A stretch of DNA of 64,000 bases from Sterolibacterium sp. (GCA_028713555.1 JAQTOA010000001.1:227990-291989), one strand, 5' to 3'. Counted from the first letter of the stretch, positions 18,621 to 28,111 are shown. The notes: generated from the letters alone by a model not told the origin. Program-made: numbers and translations.

Positions 18621-18959
18621 ATGGTGAAGGTTACCTATATAGATTCGAGCGGTGTGTCCAGGACTATCGAAGTAGCCCCTGGCGTTTCGGTTATGCAAGG
18701 GGCGAAACAAAACGACATTCCGGAGATTACAGCCGATTGTGGCGGACTTCGCACGTGTTCATCCTGCCATGTTTACGTTGATCCCCAGTGGATGGACAAG
18801 CTTCAACCGATGCATAAAATTGAAAATGGTCTTTTGGCGTTTAAAGAGACCCGTCAGCCCAATTCGCGCTTATCCTGCCAGATCTTGATGACGGAAGATC
18901 TGGATGGTCTGGTTGTGCGTACTCTTCCTCCAGAACCCGATGAAGATGCCAACGACTGA
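18621..18959 (+). CDS. Adrenodoxin-type [2Fe-2S] ferredoxin
   Basis: A 112-residue ferredoxin. The cluster ligands are in DCGGLRTCSSCH (C-x5-C-x2-C) and a fourth Cys in SRLSCQI about 36 residues later, the spacing of adrenodoxin, putidaredoxin and Isc-type ferredoxins. The Asp/Glu-rich surface and acidic tail suit docking to a reductase. GGAG precedes ATG 18621. A matching FAD reductase starts 45 bp downstream. Such pairs feed electrons to cytochromes P450, Rieske oxygenases or similar; no terminal oxygenase is in the window. The 266 bp upstream hold no convincing gene and probably the promoter. Confidence 0.92.
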   Translation: MVKVTYIDSSGVSRTIEVAPGVSVMQGAKQNDIPEITADCGGLRTCSSCHVYVDPQWMDKLQPMHKIENGLLAFKETRQPNSRLSCQILMTEDLDGLVVRTLPPEPDEDAND

Positions 18960-19004
18960 TAATTCACGTTTCGATTACAAAACTGGCAATCAGGTCGAAT
19001 CCAA

Positions 19005-20237
19005 ATGAGTGAGAGTCAAAGGATTATTGTGGTGGGGGCTGGACACGCGGGTGGAACTGTAGTGGCCCAGTTACGACAAGCCGGCTTTCCTGGCGAGATC
19101 ATTCTATTCGGCGATGAGCCGTTCGCGCCATATCAGCGGCCTCCTTTGTCCAAGGCGTATCTCGCTGGAAAAGAAGGTGTTGAAGAATTGAAACTGCGGC
19201 CCGATGCCTTCTACGAGAACAAGGGCATAACGCTCCGGCTGGCGGTGACGGTCGAGGCGATAGACCGCGAAAAGAAGCTGATCCGTCTCAAAGGGGGAGA
19301 GGAGGTCTCCTACGATATCCTCATACTCGCCACCGGATCGCGGCCCCGCCGGATTAATCTGCCGGGCATTGCCCTTAAAGGGGTATACGAGCTTCGCACC
19401 CTTGCGGATGCGGACGGATTGAAGTCGGCCATACAGCCCGGAAAGCGCATCGCCCTGATTGGGGGAGGTTATATCGGGCTCGAGGTAGCTGCCAGCGCCG
19501 TAATTCTTGGCGGTACCGCTGTGGTTATCGAAAGCCAGCCGCGCGTTCTTGCCAGGGTTGCGAGCGCCCCATTGTCTGAATACCTAGAAGGTTATCATCG
19601 GTCAAAGGGGGTCGAAATATTGACCAACTCACAGGTCCAAGGGCTCGAGGCCGGAAAAGATGGGCAAGTGATAGGGGTTAAACTTACCGACGGTCGATAT
19701 ATTCCTTGCGATGCGGCCGTCGTATGCGTTGGAGGCGTCACAAGCGATGAACTGGCCCGCGCTGCCGGTCTTTCTTGTGATGGAGGGGTCGTGGTGGATA
19801 TTGACGCCCGTACCGCCGACCCCGCCATCTTTGCCATCGGGGATGTCACACTTCGTCCTTTGCCGCTTTACGATAACCAGATGTTTAATCTCGTAAGCGT
19901 GCCAAATGCTCTGGAGCAAGCCAAGCAGGCTACGGCCGCCATTCTCGGCAAACCGCGCCCAAAACCGGAGGTGCCATGGTTCTGGTCGCATCAATTCGAC
20001 GTTTCACTTCAGATCGCAGGATTGCCGCTCGGTGCGGATGATATTGTGGTACGCGGCGATACCTCAGGCGGTGAGTTTGCCGTCTTCTATCTCAAAGACG
20101 CACGAATTCTGGCGGTCGAAACGGTGAATACGCCGGTGGAATTTATGGCCGGAAAGCAAATGATCGCCCGTAAGACATTGGTTTCCCGCGAACGGCTCAG
20201 AGATCCGGCGGTGGAAATGATGGATGTTGCCGCCTGA
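19005..20237 (+). CDS. NAD(P)H:ferredoxin reductase (putidaredoxin-reductase type)
   Basis: A 410-residue FAD/NAD(P)H oxidoreductase with two Rossmann motifs, GAGHAGG near residue 11 for FAD and GGGYIGLE near residue 151 for NAD(P)H. It also has the PYQRPPLSK stretch and the FAIGDV FAD-binding motif near residue 280. This is the BphA4/CamA/ThcD class that reduces a [2Fe-2S] ferredoxin. It directly follows the adrenodoxin-type ferredoxin, which makes it the cognate reductase. Full length. ATG 19005 has only a weak ribosome binding site, so coupling to the ferredoxin is possible. Convergent with an araC-type gene 32 bp away. Confidence 0.93.
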   Translation: MSESQRIIVVGAGHAGGTVVAQLRQAGFPGEIILFGDEPFAPYQRPPLSKAYLAGKEGVEELKLRPDAFYENKGITLRLAVTVEAIDREKKLIRLKGGEEVSYDILILATGSRPRRINLPGIALKGVYELRTLADADGLKSAIQPGKRIALIGGGYIGLEVAASAVILGGTAVVIESQPRVLARVASAPLSEYLEGYHRSKGVEILTNSQVQGLEAGKDGQVIGVKLTDGRYIPCDAAVVCVGGVTSDELARAAGLSCDGGVVVDIDARTADPAIFAIGDVTLRPLPLYDNQMFNLVSVPNALEQAKQATAAILGKPRPKPEVPWFWSHQFDVSLQIAGLPLGADDIVVRGDTSGGEFAVFYLKDARILAVETVNTPVEFMAGKQMIARKTLVSRERLRDPAVEMMDVAA

Positions 20238-20269
20238 TTGGCGTGCGCCTCGTCTTCATCCGTTTCCAA

Positions 20270-21217
20270 CTAGCCGCTCCGTCCGGAGTCGGTTGCCGCC
20301 CGCCTGCGATATTCGCCAGGTGTGCACCCCAGTATTCGAGTGAATGCGGACGACATATGGCTCAAGGACGAAAAACCGCATTGAGTAGCTATCTCCGTCA
20401 AGGATAGCCGGCTTTCCTCAATAAGTTCGTATGCGCGTTCCACTCGGCACTTGATGATATAGCGGTGAACTGGCACGCCGACCGCTTCTTGAAATCGGCG
20501 GCGCAGGAGAGCGGGAGACATTCTCTGCAATGATGCCAAGTGGGCGATCGTCAAAGTGTCATTTGCATGGGAGTGAATATGCAGCAAAATTTCGTTGATC
20601 GCCGGGTCCGGCGTACGCATCATCTCGCCAGAGTGATTGCCGCACGAAAGCCACTCCAGTTGGGCCGTGAAAGCATCGATGATTCGCTCTGCGTACCTCT
20701 CGGGAAGAGAGATTGTTGATGATGTGGCGATCCCCAATAGCTGACGCGATAATGCGGGTAGTACCCGATCACGAACTTGAAACGGCGCACGGCTGTTCCC
20801 GATGATTTTTCTCAGAGCATCCTGTGTGGCGCCAGAAGTATAGATGACTTGAAACCAGAAGGTTCCTTGCGGGGCTCTCCAGTGAGTTCCTGCACCAGTT
20901 GGCAGTAGTATCAACCGATAAGGGATGGAAGTGAAAATTTCGCGTTCGCTATCACTCGCGTTATCCACAACTGCATCGAGTTTCCTACCGTAATGAATCG
21001 CAATCAACGCCATGGGCAAGGCTTCGAAAGTCGCAGGTGGCGCCGCAACATACGATTCGATCGCGAAATGGGGCTGTTCCTGATTTTCCCAGCGGATTGC
21101 GGGGGGGGTGCGGACGGCCTTTTGCACCAATAGCGAAGTCTTCCTGAATTGCGGGTCTGTCAGCTCGTGGATGTTCTTGAGCTCACTTACCGCTTCCCGA
21201 TGTGAATTGTCGATCAT
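20270..21217 (-). CDS. AraC-family transcriptional regulator
   Basis: A 315-residue regulator. The C-terminal 100 residues form the double helix-turn-helix of AraC proteins: LTIAHLASLQRMSPALLRRRF and then LSLTEIATQCGFSSLSHMSSAF before PGEYRR. The N-terminal domain resembles the cupin-like AraC_binding_2 domain that often senses aromatic or organic acids. It is convergent with the ferredoxin reductase and divergent from tonB, so it may control either the redox/flavoprotein operon or itself. The effector is unknown. Confidence 0.9.
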   Translation of the reverse strand: MIDNSHREAVSELKNIHELTDPQFRKTSLLVQKAVRTPPAIRWENQEQPHFAIESYVAAPPATFEALPMALIAIHYGRKLDAVVDNASDSEREIFTSIPYRLILLPTGAGTHWRAPQGTFWFQVIYTSGATQDALRKIIGNSRAPFQVRDRVLPALSRQLLGIATSSTISLPERYAERIIDAFTAQLEWLSCGNHSGEMMRTPDPAINEILLHIHSHANDTLTIAHLASLQRMSPALLRRRFQEAVGVPVHRYIIKCRVERAYELIEESRLSLTEIATQCGFSSLSHMSSAFTRILGCTPGEYRRRAATDSGRSG

Positions 21218-21221
21218 AAGT

Positions 21222-21258
21222 GTTTAAACCACCGGCTTTAGCCGGTCAGCTTTAGCTG
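21222..21258. repeat. Cluster of short palindromes, possible IS200/IS605 end relic
   Basis: Three adjacent palindromes: GTTTAAAC (21222-21229), ACCGGC-TTTA-GCCGGT (21231-21246) and CAGC-TTTA-GCTG (21247-21258). The two hairpins share the CTTTAG apex. Perfect GC-rich hairpins with such an apex are typical of ends of IS200/IS605-type elements and their small relics. No tnpA or tnpB is nearby. It lies in the araC-tonB intergenic region, so a regulatory role is equally possible. Confidence 0.3.
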
Positions 21259-21403
21259 CGAATATAGGGCACACAGAAAAGGAGGTTCGTCATGGTGCCA
21301 CAGTTGTTAGCGGTTGAGTAAACCCGAAAGAACTGGTAGTAACATTATTTCCGGTCGCCCCGGGCGGTCCCGAGATTGTGTCGATTGAACTGGAGAAAGC
21401 CAC

Positions 21404-22018
21404 GTGGATTATGCGCAGCAGCAGCGGTCACTGGGAAAACACCTTGTCGGCATTGCCGTTGTTCTGATATTGCACGTCATGGTCGGTTATGCCCTGGTTA
21501 ACGGTTTGACGCGCAAAGTAGTGGAGGTGGTCAAGTCACCGATGGAAACCAGGATCATAGAGGAAGCGAACAACCCCCCCCCGGATTACACGCCGTTGCT
21601 ACCGCTACCGAAGATGGCGCAACTGCCGACAGCCTTCGTGCCGTTACCCGAAGTGCAAATTCAGGCACTGGCGGCGCCGCATCCGGCCATATCCAGCACG
21701 ACCAGCGTTGCCGCACCGGTGCGACAAGCATCGCCGGTCACCGTACCGCTGAGCGTAGGCGTGGCATGTCCCAACTCACAGCGGATTCGAACCGAGATTG
21801 AGTATCCGCCGCAGGCGCGTAGAGATGGGCTGGAAGGCCATGTCCTGATTGAATTTACCGTGGCATCAGATGGCTCGATCAAAGACGTCGACATCAAGTC
21901 GTCCACCAACCGGGTGTTTAACCACGTATCGACCGATGCCGTGCGCCAATTTAAATGTAACGCACAAGGCCGGGATGTCCGGGTGACCGTGCCCTTCTCC
22001 TTCAAGTTGGTCGATTGA
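21404..22018 (+). CDS. tonB: TonB-family energy transducer
   Basis: A 204-residue protein: cytoplasmic start, one N-terminal transmembrane helix (about 13-34), a Pro-rich periplasmic linker and a C-terminal TonB domain (YPPQARRDGLEGHVLIEFTV start). It couples the inner-membrane proton motive force to outer-membrane receptors. The start is GTG 21404 with GGAG 10 bp upstream. It heads the exbB-exbD-exbD-TPR series. No TonB-dependent receptor is in the window, so the transported substrate is unknown. Confidence 0.9.
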   Translation: MDYAQQQRSLGKHLVGIAVVLILHVMVGYALVNGLTRKVVEVVKSPMETRIIEEANNPPPDYTPLLPLPKMAQLPTAFVPLPEVQIQALAAPHPAISSTTSVAAPVRQASPVTVPLSVGVACPNSQRIRTEIEYPPQARRDGLEGHVLIEFTVASDGSIKDVDIKSSTNRVFNHVSTDAVRQFKCNAQGRDVRVTVPFSFKLVD

Positions 22019-22100
22019 ATGACGTAAAGACATAATCGCCAAGTTTTTGGTGCCAGCCAAGCGCCCCAGAAATTAACTGCATATTCTTTCGGGAGGAAAC

Positions 22101-22928
22101 ATGTTGTTCATCAAATGCATTCAGAAACTGCTGATCGCCGCCGCGCTGATCTGGGTTCCGCTCGTAACGGCAATGGTCACCCTGCAGCCCGCGCCTGCCA
22201 TTGCCCAAGCCACCGAACCAAGCAAGTTCGATGAAACCAAACCGGCTGAAGCCACGGGGGCAACCCAGGAGACCGTCGACAACCCGTATGGTTTGAAAGC
22301 CATGTGGCAGCATGGCGATTGGGTATCCAAAGGGACCCTGTTCATCCTCACCTTCATGTCCATAGGTACCTGGTACATCCTGGTTATCAAGCTGTTCGAA
22401 CAGTTTCGCCTGATGAGAGAAGGAAATGAGGTCAGCGCTTCATTCTGGACCTCGGGATCGCTACAGAAAAGCATCGAGACCCTAAAAAACGAAAGTGCCT
22501 ACCGGTTTATCGCCGAAAAAGGACTGGACTCAACTGTCCATCACGAAGGCTTGTTAGGCGATGTGGATCTCGACAGTTGGGTCACCAAGGCACTCAATCG
22601 TGCCGCCAACAACGTTCAGGCCCGCATGCAGGACGGCCTGTCTTTCTTGGCTACGGTAGGTTCCACTGCGCCGTTTGTCGGCCTGTTCGGCACGGTGTGG
22701 GGAATCTACCATGCCTTGACAGCCATCGGCATCGCAGGCCAGGCTTCGATTGACAAGGTTGCCGGCCCGGTCGGTGAAGCCCTGATCATGACCGCCTTCG
22801 GACTGGCTGTGGCCGTACCGGCGGTGCTGGCTTACAACTGGCTAATCCGCCGGAACAAGCTTGTCATGGAGAACGTGCGTGCGTTTAGCGACGATCTCCA
22901 TTCCGTGCTGCTGAGCAAAAAACAGTAA
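22101..22928 (+). CDS. exbB: ExbB-type proton channel subunit (MotA/TolQ/ExbB family)
   Basis: A 275-residue protein with an N-terminal hydrophobic segment/signal-like extension ending near PAIAQA, a first channel helix (about residues 76-97), and two C-terminal helices with the conserved GTVWGIYHAL and ALIMTAFGLAVAVPAV segments. It forms the pentameric stator of the TonB complex with ExbD. CGGGAGGA precedes ATG 22101. The periplasmic N-terminal extension of about 60 residues is common in beta- and gammaproteobacterial ExbB paralogs. Confidence 0.93.
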   Translation: MLFIKCIQKLLIAAALIWVPLVTAMVTLQPAPAIAQATEPSKFDETKPAEATGATQETVDNPYGLKAMWQHGDWVSKGTLFILTFMSIGTWYILVIKLFEQFRLMREGNEVSASFWTSGSLQKSIETLKNESAYRFIAEKGLDSTVHHEGLLGDVDLDSWVTKALNRAANNVQARMQDGLSFLATVGSTAPFVGLFGTVWGIYHALTAIGIAGQASIDKVAGPVGEALIMTAFGLAVAVPAVLAYNWLIRRNKLVMENVRAFSDDLHSVLLSKKQ

Positions 22929-22959
22929 TTGTTACCGGGGATAGGATTAGGGGCCCCTC

Positions 22960-23391
22960 ATGGGAATGAACATTGGATCGGATAGCGACGAGGAAGAGGC
23001 ATCAATCTCGGCGATCAATACCACGCCCTTGGTAGATGTCATGCTGGTCTTGCTGATCATCTTTCTGATCACCATCCCGGTGGTCAGGCAATCGGTCGCG
23101 GTGGATTTGCCAAAGCAACGCAATCTGCCCACGCAGACCAAGCCAGAGAACATTCTCATCTCCATCAACCGGGGCGGGGACATCTACTGGGGCCAGCAAC
23201 GGATTGCGGATACCGATGCGTTGTTCGGAAAACTCAAGCGGGTGGCGGTGCGGGTGCCGCAGCCGGAAGTACACATCCGTGGCGACGAGAAAGCGCGCTA
23301 TGAGTCGATTGGCAAGGTAGTGTTCGCCTGCCAGCGCGCAGGCATCATGACGGTCGGTTTTATTACCGAGCCAGCTGCCCTAGAACTCTAA
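22960..23391 (+). CDS. exbD: ExbD-type subunit, copy 1
   Basis: A 143-residue ExbD/TolR protein. The single transmembrane helix carries the protonatable Asp in NTTPLVDVMLVLLIIF (residues 21-36), followed by a periplasmic domain. It works with ExbB to convert proton flow to motion of TonB. It is followed after 23 bp by a second, different ExbD. Acidic N-terminus (SDSDEEEA). Confidence 0.93.
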   Translation: MGMNIGSDSDEEEASISAINTTPLVDVMLVLLIIFLITIPVVRQSVAVDLPKQRNLPTQTKPENILISINRGGDIYWGQQRIADTDALFGKLKRVAVRVPQPEVHIRGDEKARYESIGKVVFACQRAGIMTVGFITEPAALEL

Positions 23392-23414
23392 GGATCGATA
23401 GAAAGGAACGGGAT

Positions 23415-23843
23415 ATGGGAATGAAGGTAAGCGCAAGCGACAACGCTGCGGATCCGGAACCGATGATGGAGATCAACACCACGCCCTTGATCGACGTCAT
23501 GCTGGTCCTGATCATCATGCTGATCATTACTATCCCGATCCAGACGCATGCGGTGAAACTCAACATGCCGGTGGCCAACCCGCCGTCCGTGACGCCGCCC
23601 GAGATCGTTGAAATCTACGTGGATTTCGATGACACGATCCTCTGGAATGGCGTGGTCGTGCCGACCCGGCCGCAACTTGAGGCGCGCTTGCAAGCTGCAG
23701 CGGCCCAAGCCGTGCAACCGGAAGTCCACCTGCGCCCCAACAAACTGGTGGAGTACAAGACGGTGTCGATGGTGATGGCTTCGGCGCAGCGATTGGGCAT
23801 CACCAAACTTGGGGTGATCGGCAACGAGCAGTTCGCCCAGTAA
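23415..23843 (+). CDS. exbD: ExbD-type subunit, copy 2
   Basis: A 142-residue second ExbD/TolR protein with NTTPLIDVMLVLIIML as the Asp-bearing transmembrane helix. GAAAGGAA precedes ATG 23415. It differs clearly from copy 1 in the periplasmic part, so the pair probably forms a heterodimeric ExbD in the pore of ExbB. Tandem ExbD genes are known from other TonB systems with a dedicated substrate. Confidence 0.92.
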   Translation: MGMKVSASDNAADPEPMMEINTTPLIDVMLVLIIMLIITIPIQTHAVKLNMPVANPPSVTPPEIVEIYVDFDDTILWNGVVVPTRPQLEARLQAAAAQAVQPEVHLRPNKLVEYKTVSMVMASAQRLGITKLGVIGNEQFAQ

Positions 23844-23896
23844 ATGGCAGCTGAAACCGGCTTGGCTCGACGAACTTCCCTCGGAGTGAGCACGGC

Positions 23897-25129
23897 ATGA
23901 CGAAGCATTCAAGACTCCCCCTTTGCGGCTTGTTGCATTGGGCTGCTATTTTTCTTGCGGGCACTGCCTGTGTGTTGGCAGTTCCCTCGCTGGCACAGGA
24001 AGCAGCCCGCCCGGAAGTCGGCAAGCCTTTGCAGGCCGCACAGGAACTGCTGCGCGGCAATCGTTTCAAGGATGCCATGGCAAAGGTGAGGGAAGCCGAC
24101 GGCGTGTCCGGCAAGACCGGCTATGAAACCTATCTGATCGAGCGCATGCGCGGTAACGCGGCAGCGGGTGCCGGGGATAACGAAACGGCAATCAAGGCAT
24201 TCGAGGCGGTGCTGGCATCGGGCAGGGCGCCGGCGGCGGATCAGCTGAAAATCGTCGAGGCTCTGGCAGTGACGTTTTACCGCGTACCGGATTACCTCTC
24301 GGCGATCAAATGGGCGACGCGCTATTTCCGCGAGGGCGGCGGTAGCCCCCAGGTACGCACCCTGCTGATTCAATCCTATTACCAAAGTGGCGATGTGGCC
24401 AATACTGCAAAGGAATCCTTGGCCGATATCCAGGCCGATGTGAATGCCGGCCGGACCCCCTCGGAAGATAAATTACTCTTGTTGGCCAATAGTTACCTCA
24501 GGCAGAACAACTCGGCTGGCTATGGCGCTACGATTGAAAAACTGCTGAATTATTACCCGAAGAAAGCGCTGTGGGCCGAGGCTATCGCGTGGCTACGGAA
24601 AAAGCCGGGTTTTTCGGATCGCTTGTCGCTGGATCTCTATCGCTTGCAACTGGCTACCGGCAATCTGAGCAGCACCGCGGACTATATGGAAATGGCCCAG
24701 CTAGCATTGCTGGCCGGGTTGCCCAGCGAAGCGAAAAAGGTGGTTGACGCAGGCTATGGCAACGGCGCCATGGGCAGGGGCGCCGACGTCGATCGCCAGA
24801 AACGCTTGAAGGACCTGGTGGACAAACGCGGCGCGGAAAACCGGCAAGCGCTGAGTACAGGCAAGGAAGAAGCTGCGGCCAATGCAGCCGCGGACGGCAA
24901 TGCGCTGGTGCATCTTGGACAAAATCTGGGCAACGCCGAGGGGATTGCCCAGATGGAAGCGGGCATCAAGAAAGGCGGTCTGAAACATCCTGAGGATGCC
25001 AAGCTGCACCTGGGCATCCTGTTGTTCCAGGCGGGTCAGAGGGCAAAGGCGGCGCATGTACTGAAGACCGTGCGGGGCGCTGACGGGACGCAAGATCTAG
25101 CCAATCTTTGGGTACTCCTCTCGCGCTGA
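23897..25129 (+). CDS. Periplasmic TPR-repeat protein of the TonB operon
   Basis: A 410-residue protein with a signal peptide (cleavage near SLAQE, about residue 34) and helical repeats of TPR type through most of its length. Examples are the GNRFKDAMAKVREADG start, YLSAIKWATRYF, and the C-terminal DAKLHLGILLFQAGQRAKAAHVL. GGAG lies 12 bp upstream of ATG 23897. It is the last gene of the tonB-exbB-exbD-exbD series and probably a periplasmic scaffold for the complex. Function beyond that is not known. Confidence 0.8.
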   Translation: MTKHSRLPLCGLLHWAAIFLAGTACVLAVPSLAQEAARPEVGKPLQAAQELLRGNRFKDAMAKVREADGVSGKTGYETYLIERMRGNAAAGAGDNETAIKAFEAVLASGRAPAADQLKIVEALAVTFYRVPDYLSAIKWATRYFREGGGSPQVRTLLIQSYYQSGDVANTAKESLADIQADVNAGRTPSEDKLLLLANSYLRQNNSAGYGATIEKLLNYYPKKALWAEAIAWLRKKPGFSDRLSLDLYRLQLATGNLSSTADYMEMAQLALLAGLPSEAKKVVDAGYGNGAMGRGADVDRQKRLKDLVDKRGAENRQALSTGKEEAAANAAADGNALVHLGQNLGNAEGIAQMEAGIKKGGLKHPEDAKLHLGILLFQAGQRAKAAHVLKTVRGADGTQDLANLWVLLSR

Positions 25130-25175
25130 AGGGCAGCGCGGTTTCAGCGTAGTCGGGATATCGTCCAGCAGGTGC

Positions 25176-26636
25176 TCATTTATCCAAACCACCCATACAC
25201 AGATATTTGATTACCAGATAGTCATCCATTCCGTACTTTGATCCTTCCCGACCAAGCCCGGATTGCTTGACGCCGCCAAATGGAGCGATTTCATTTGAAA
25301 TCAGGCCGGTATTGATGCCCACCATTCCGCTCTCCAGACCTTCCGCGATGCGCCAAACGCGGCCGATATCACGCGAATAGAAATAGCTGGCAAGACCAAA
25401 TTCGGTATTGTTGGCCAACTCAATCGCTTCCGCGTCGGTCTTGAAGCGGAACAGCGGGGCCAACGGGCCAAAGGTTTCCTCCCGTGCGACAAGCATGTCG
25501 GGGCTGGTGTCGGCGATCACGGTCGGTTCAAAAAAAGTGCCTCCCAGCGCATGGCGCTTGCCGCCTGTCAGCAGTCGTCCTCCTTTGGCGATGGCATCGG
25601 CGACGTGCTGCTCGACTTTTCTGACAGCGGTGCCATCGATCAGCGGGCCTTGCGTCACACCTGGCTCAAGACCATTGCCGACCTTGAGTTTATTGACGGC
25701 GGCAACAAGTTTAGTCGAAAACTTTTCGTATACGCCGTCCTGAACGTACAGTCGATTGGCGCATACGCAAGTCTGACCGGTGTTGCGATATTTGGAAGTA
25801 ATCGCACCCTCGACAGCCGCATCCAGGTCGGCATCATCAAATACGATGAACGGCGCGTTACCGCCCAATTCCAGTGAAAGCTTCTTGATGGTCGACGCAC
25901 ATTGTTGCATCAGCGTCCGTCCGACCTCGGTAGAACCGGTGAACGTGAGCTTGCGCACGGTAGGGTTGGAGGTCAGTTCGCCGCCGATGGCGGCCGACGA
26001 TCCGGTCAGGACGCTGAATATGCCCACCGGCACGCCGGCACGTTCGGCCAATACCGCCAGGGCCAGTGCCGAGTAAGGTGTGGCCAGCGCCGGCTTCAAT
26101 ACCATGGGACAACCCGCGGCCAGCGCCGGGCCGACTTTGCGGGTGATCATCGCCGCCGGGAAATTCCAGGGCGTAATGGCGGCACAAACGCCGATAGGCT
26201 GCTTGATGACGACGATGCGGCGATCCGGCCACGGCGACTGCAGCGTGTCGCCATTGACGCGCTTGGCCTCTTCGGCAAACCATTCGATGAAGGATGCGGC
26301 ATAGGCGATTTCCCCCTTGGATTCTGCTAGCGGTTTGCCTTGCTCGATGGTCATGATCGTTGCCAAATCACCGGCATTGGCCAACATCAAATCGTTCCAT
26401 TTGCGCAGTATGGCGCTACGCTCCTTTCCTGTCTTGGCGCGCCAATTACACCAGGCGCTGTCTGCCGCCGCGATTGCACGTCTGGTTTCCGCAGCGCCCA
26501 TTTTCGGCACGGTGCCGATCGTTTCACCAGTCGCCGGATTGGTAACGGTACAGGTTTCGCCACTGTCCGAATCGCACCACTGACCGTTCAGATAGGCTTG
26601 CTGCCGCAGCAGCGACGGGTCTTGAAGTTGCATCAT
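25176..26636 (-). CDS. gabD: Succinate-semialdehyde dehydrogenase [NAD(P)+]
   Basis: A 486-residue aldehyde dehydrogenase. Catalytic Cys290 is in NTGQTCVCANR and Glu256 in ELGGNAP; PWNFPAAMITRK is the signature of the GabD/glutarate-semialdehyde branch. The second Cys two residues after the catalytic one matches the redox-switch Cys of GabD. ATG 26636 is chosen because GGAG is 8 bp upstream; a longer frame to 26708 lacks a site. It converts succinic or glutaric semialdehyde to the dicarboxylate. It stands alone, convergent with the TPR gene. Other short semialdehydes are possible substrates. Confidence 0.88.
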   Translation of the reverse strand: MMQLQDPSLLRQQAYLNGQWCDSDSGETCTVTNPATGETIGTVPKMGAAETRRAIAAADSAWCNWRAKTGKERSAILRKWNDLMLANAGDLATIMTIEQGKPLAESKGEIAYAASFIEWFAEEAKRVNGDTLQSPWPDRRIVVIKQPIGVCAAITPWNFPAAMITRKVGPALAAGCPMVLKPALATPYSALALAVLAERAGVPVGIFSVLTGSSAAIGGELTSNPTVRKLTFTGSTEVGRTLMQQCASTIKKLSLELGGNAPFIVFDDADLDAAVEGAITSKYRNTGQTCVCANRLYVQDGVYEKFSTKLVAAVNKLKVGNGLEPGVTQGPLIDGTAVRKVEQHVADAIAKGGRLLTGGKRHALGGTFFEPTVIADTSPDMLVAREETFGPLAPLFRFKTDAEAIELANNTEFGLASYFYSRDIGRVWRIAEGLESGMVGINTGLISNEIAPFGGVKQSGLGREGSKYGMDDYLVIKYLCMGGLDK

Positions 26637-26767
26637 GAGATTACTCCATATGAAGGTCTGTATTCTGCCGGCGCTAATTTTAGCGGCCTTACGGCCATCA
26701 TAGAACAACTATGCGAACCCGCTTACTATGAAATAATAAGCGCTATGCTTACAATCAGTCATTCCTT

Positions 26768-28033
26768 ATGCTGAGTATTCACCGCACCCTGCTGAACCGC
26801 CTGCTGATCAGTTGGATCGGCATATCCCTCGCCGTGGGCGGCGCGGTGTCCTATTTCGGCATCGAAAAAATTGACGATCAACTGGTGGATATCGTCATTG
26901 CCGAATCAACCAAGGTGACCGAACCCAATCTGGCCATCATCAATAATCCCGTCAGCGATCAGGATTCCGTGCGGCGGTTAATCGATGGGTTTATGCACGA
27001 TGAATTCGTGGTGATGGAGATTTACAACCGCAATGGGCAGAAAGTCGTGGAACGGGTTAATCCGCGCTATGAGGCTGTCGAGAGCCGCCTCAAGCGATTC
27101 ACCCATAAATTCCCTATCGACGGCAGCATTAGTTACGATCGTTTCAAGATCGACGGCCTGACCGTGCTGCAGGCTTTGGTGCCGCTCAGGGACAAGGCAG
27201 GCGCGATTGCCGGCTATCTGGAAGGGGTGTTCATCATCAACCAGGAAACCCTGGACCGTCTGCGCCGGGAACTCGCGGTGACCCTGCTGATCGCCCTATG
27301 TACCGTGCTGTTGACCACCCTGGTGCTGTATCCAGTCATCATTTCCCTCAACCGCAACGTGATCAAATTCACGAACGATCTGCTCAAGGGCAATATCGAA
27401 CTGATGGAAGTGCTTGGCGGCGCCATCGCCAAGCGCGATTCAGACACCAATATCCACAACTACCGTGTCTCGATCTATGCCGTGCGCCTGGCCGAGGCGG
27501 CCCAAGCCGATGCGGATACGATCCGCAACCTGATCGCCGGGGCTTTTCTCCATGACGTCGGCAAGATCGGCATCAGCGACAACATCTTGCTGAAGCCGGC
27601 GAAGCTCAGCGAACAAGAATTCGCGGTGATGAAAACCCATGTCACTCTGGGCGTAGACATCCTGGTCAAATCGAACTGGCTGAAAACCGCGCGCGACGTG
27701 GTCGAGTTTCATCACGAAAAGTTCAACGGCAGCGGCTATATGCGCGGTCTCAAGGGCGAGGAGATTCCCGTCAATGCTCGTATCTTCGCCGTCGTGGATG
27801 TTTTCGACGCGCTGACATCGAAGCGCCCGTACAAGGAACCGATGCCGTTCGAAGAGGCGCTGGCGATTCTCCGCCGCGACAGCGGCAGCCATTTCGACCC
27901 GCGCCTGATTACCCTGTTCGAAGGCGTTGCCGAACCGCTCTATCGGCAAATCAGCGCAACGCCGGATGCCGAGGTCGAGAAAAAACTGCATACCTTGATC
28001 GCGGATTATTTCTTTGCCGGGAAAAGCGCCTGA
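26768..28033 (+). CDS. Membrane HD-GYP domain protein (putative c-di-GMP phosphodiesterase)
   Basis: A 421-residue protein: transmembrane helix (about 12-30), a periplasmic sensor of about 140 residues, a second helix (about 172-194) and a C-terminal HD-GYP domain. Metal and catalytic residues are H262-D263 in FLHDVGKIGI and HHEKFNGSGY (315-324). The GYP triad reads GYM (323-325), a single change from the signature, but the rest of the motif including EIP is normal. It should hydrolyse c-di-GMP in response to a periplasmic signal. No clear ribosome binding site is seen for ATG 26768. It ends 78 bp before zorA and is probably not part of that system. Confidence 0.88.
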   Translation: MLSIHRTLLNRLLISWIGISLAVGGAVSYFGIEKIDDQLVDIVIAESTKVTEPNLAIINNPVSDQDSVRRLIDGFMHDEFVVMEIYNRNGQKVVERVNPRYEAVESRLKRFTHKFPIDGSISYDRFKIDGLTVLQALVPLRDKAGAIAGYLEGVFIINQETLDRLRRELAVTLLIALCTVLLTTLVLYPVIISLNRNVIKFTNDLLKGNIELMEVLGGAIAKRDSDTNIHNYRVSIYAVRLAEAAQADADTIRNLIAGAFLHDVGKIGISDNILLKPAKLSEQEFAVMKTHVTLGVDILVKSNWLKTARDVVEFHHEKFNGSGYMRGLKGEEIPVNARIFAVVDVFDALTSKRPYKEPMPFEEALAILRRDSGSHFDPRLITLFEGVAEPLYRQISATPDAEVEKKLHTLIADYFFAGKSA

Positions 28034-28111
28034 CCAAGATTCCAAATCAAATCGCCGACCAAGGGCACGCCCCATTTATACTTGGCCTGGCCCTAATCTC
28101 CTAGAAGCCAC

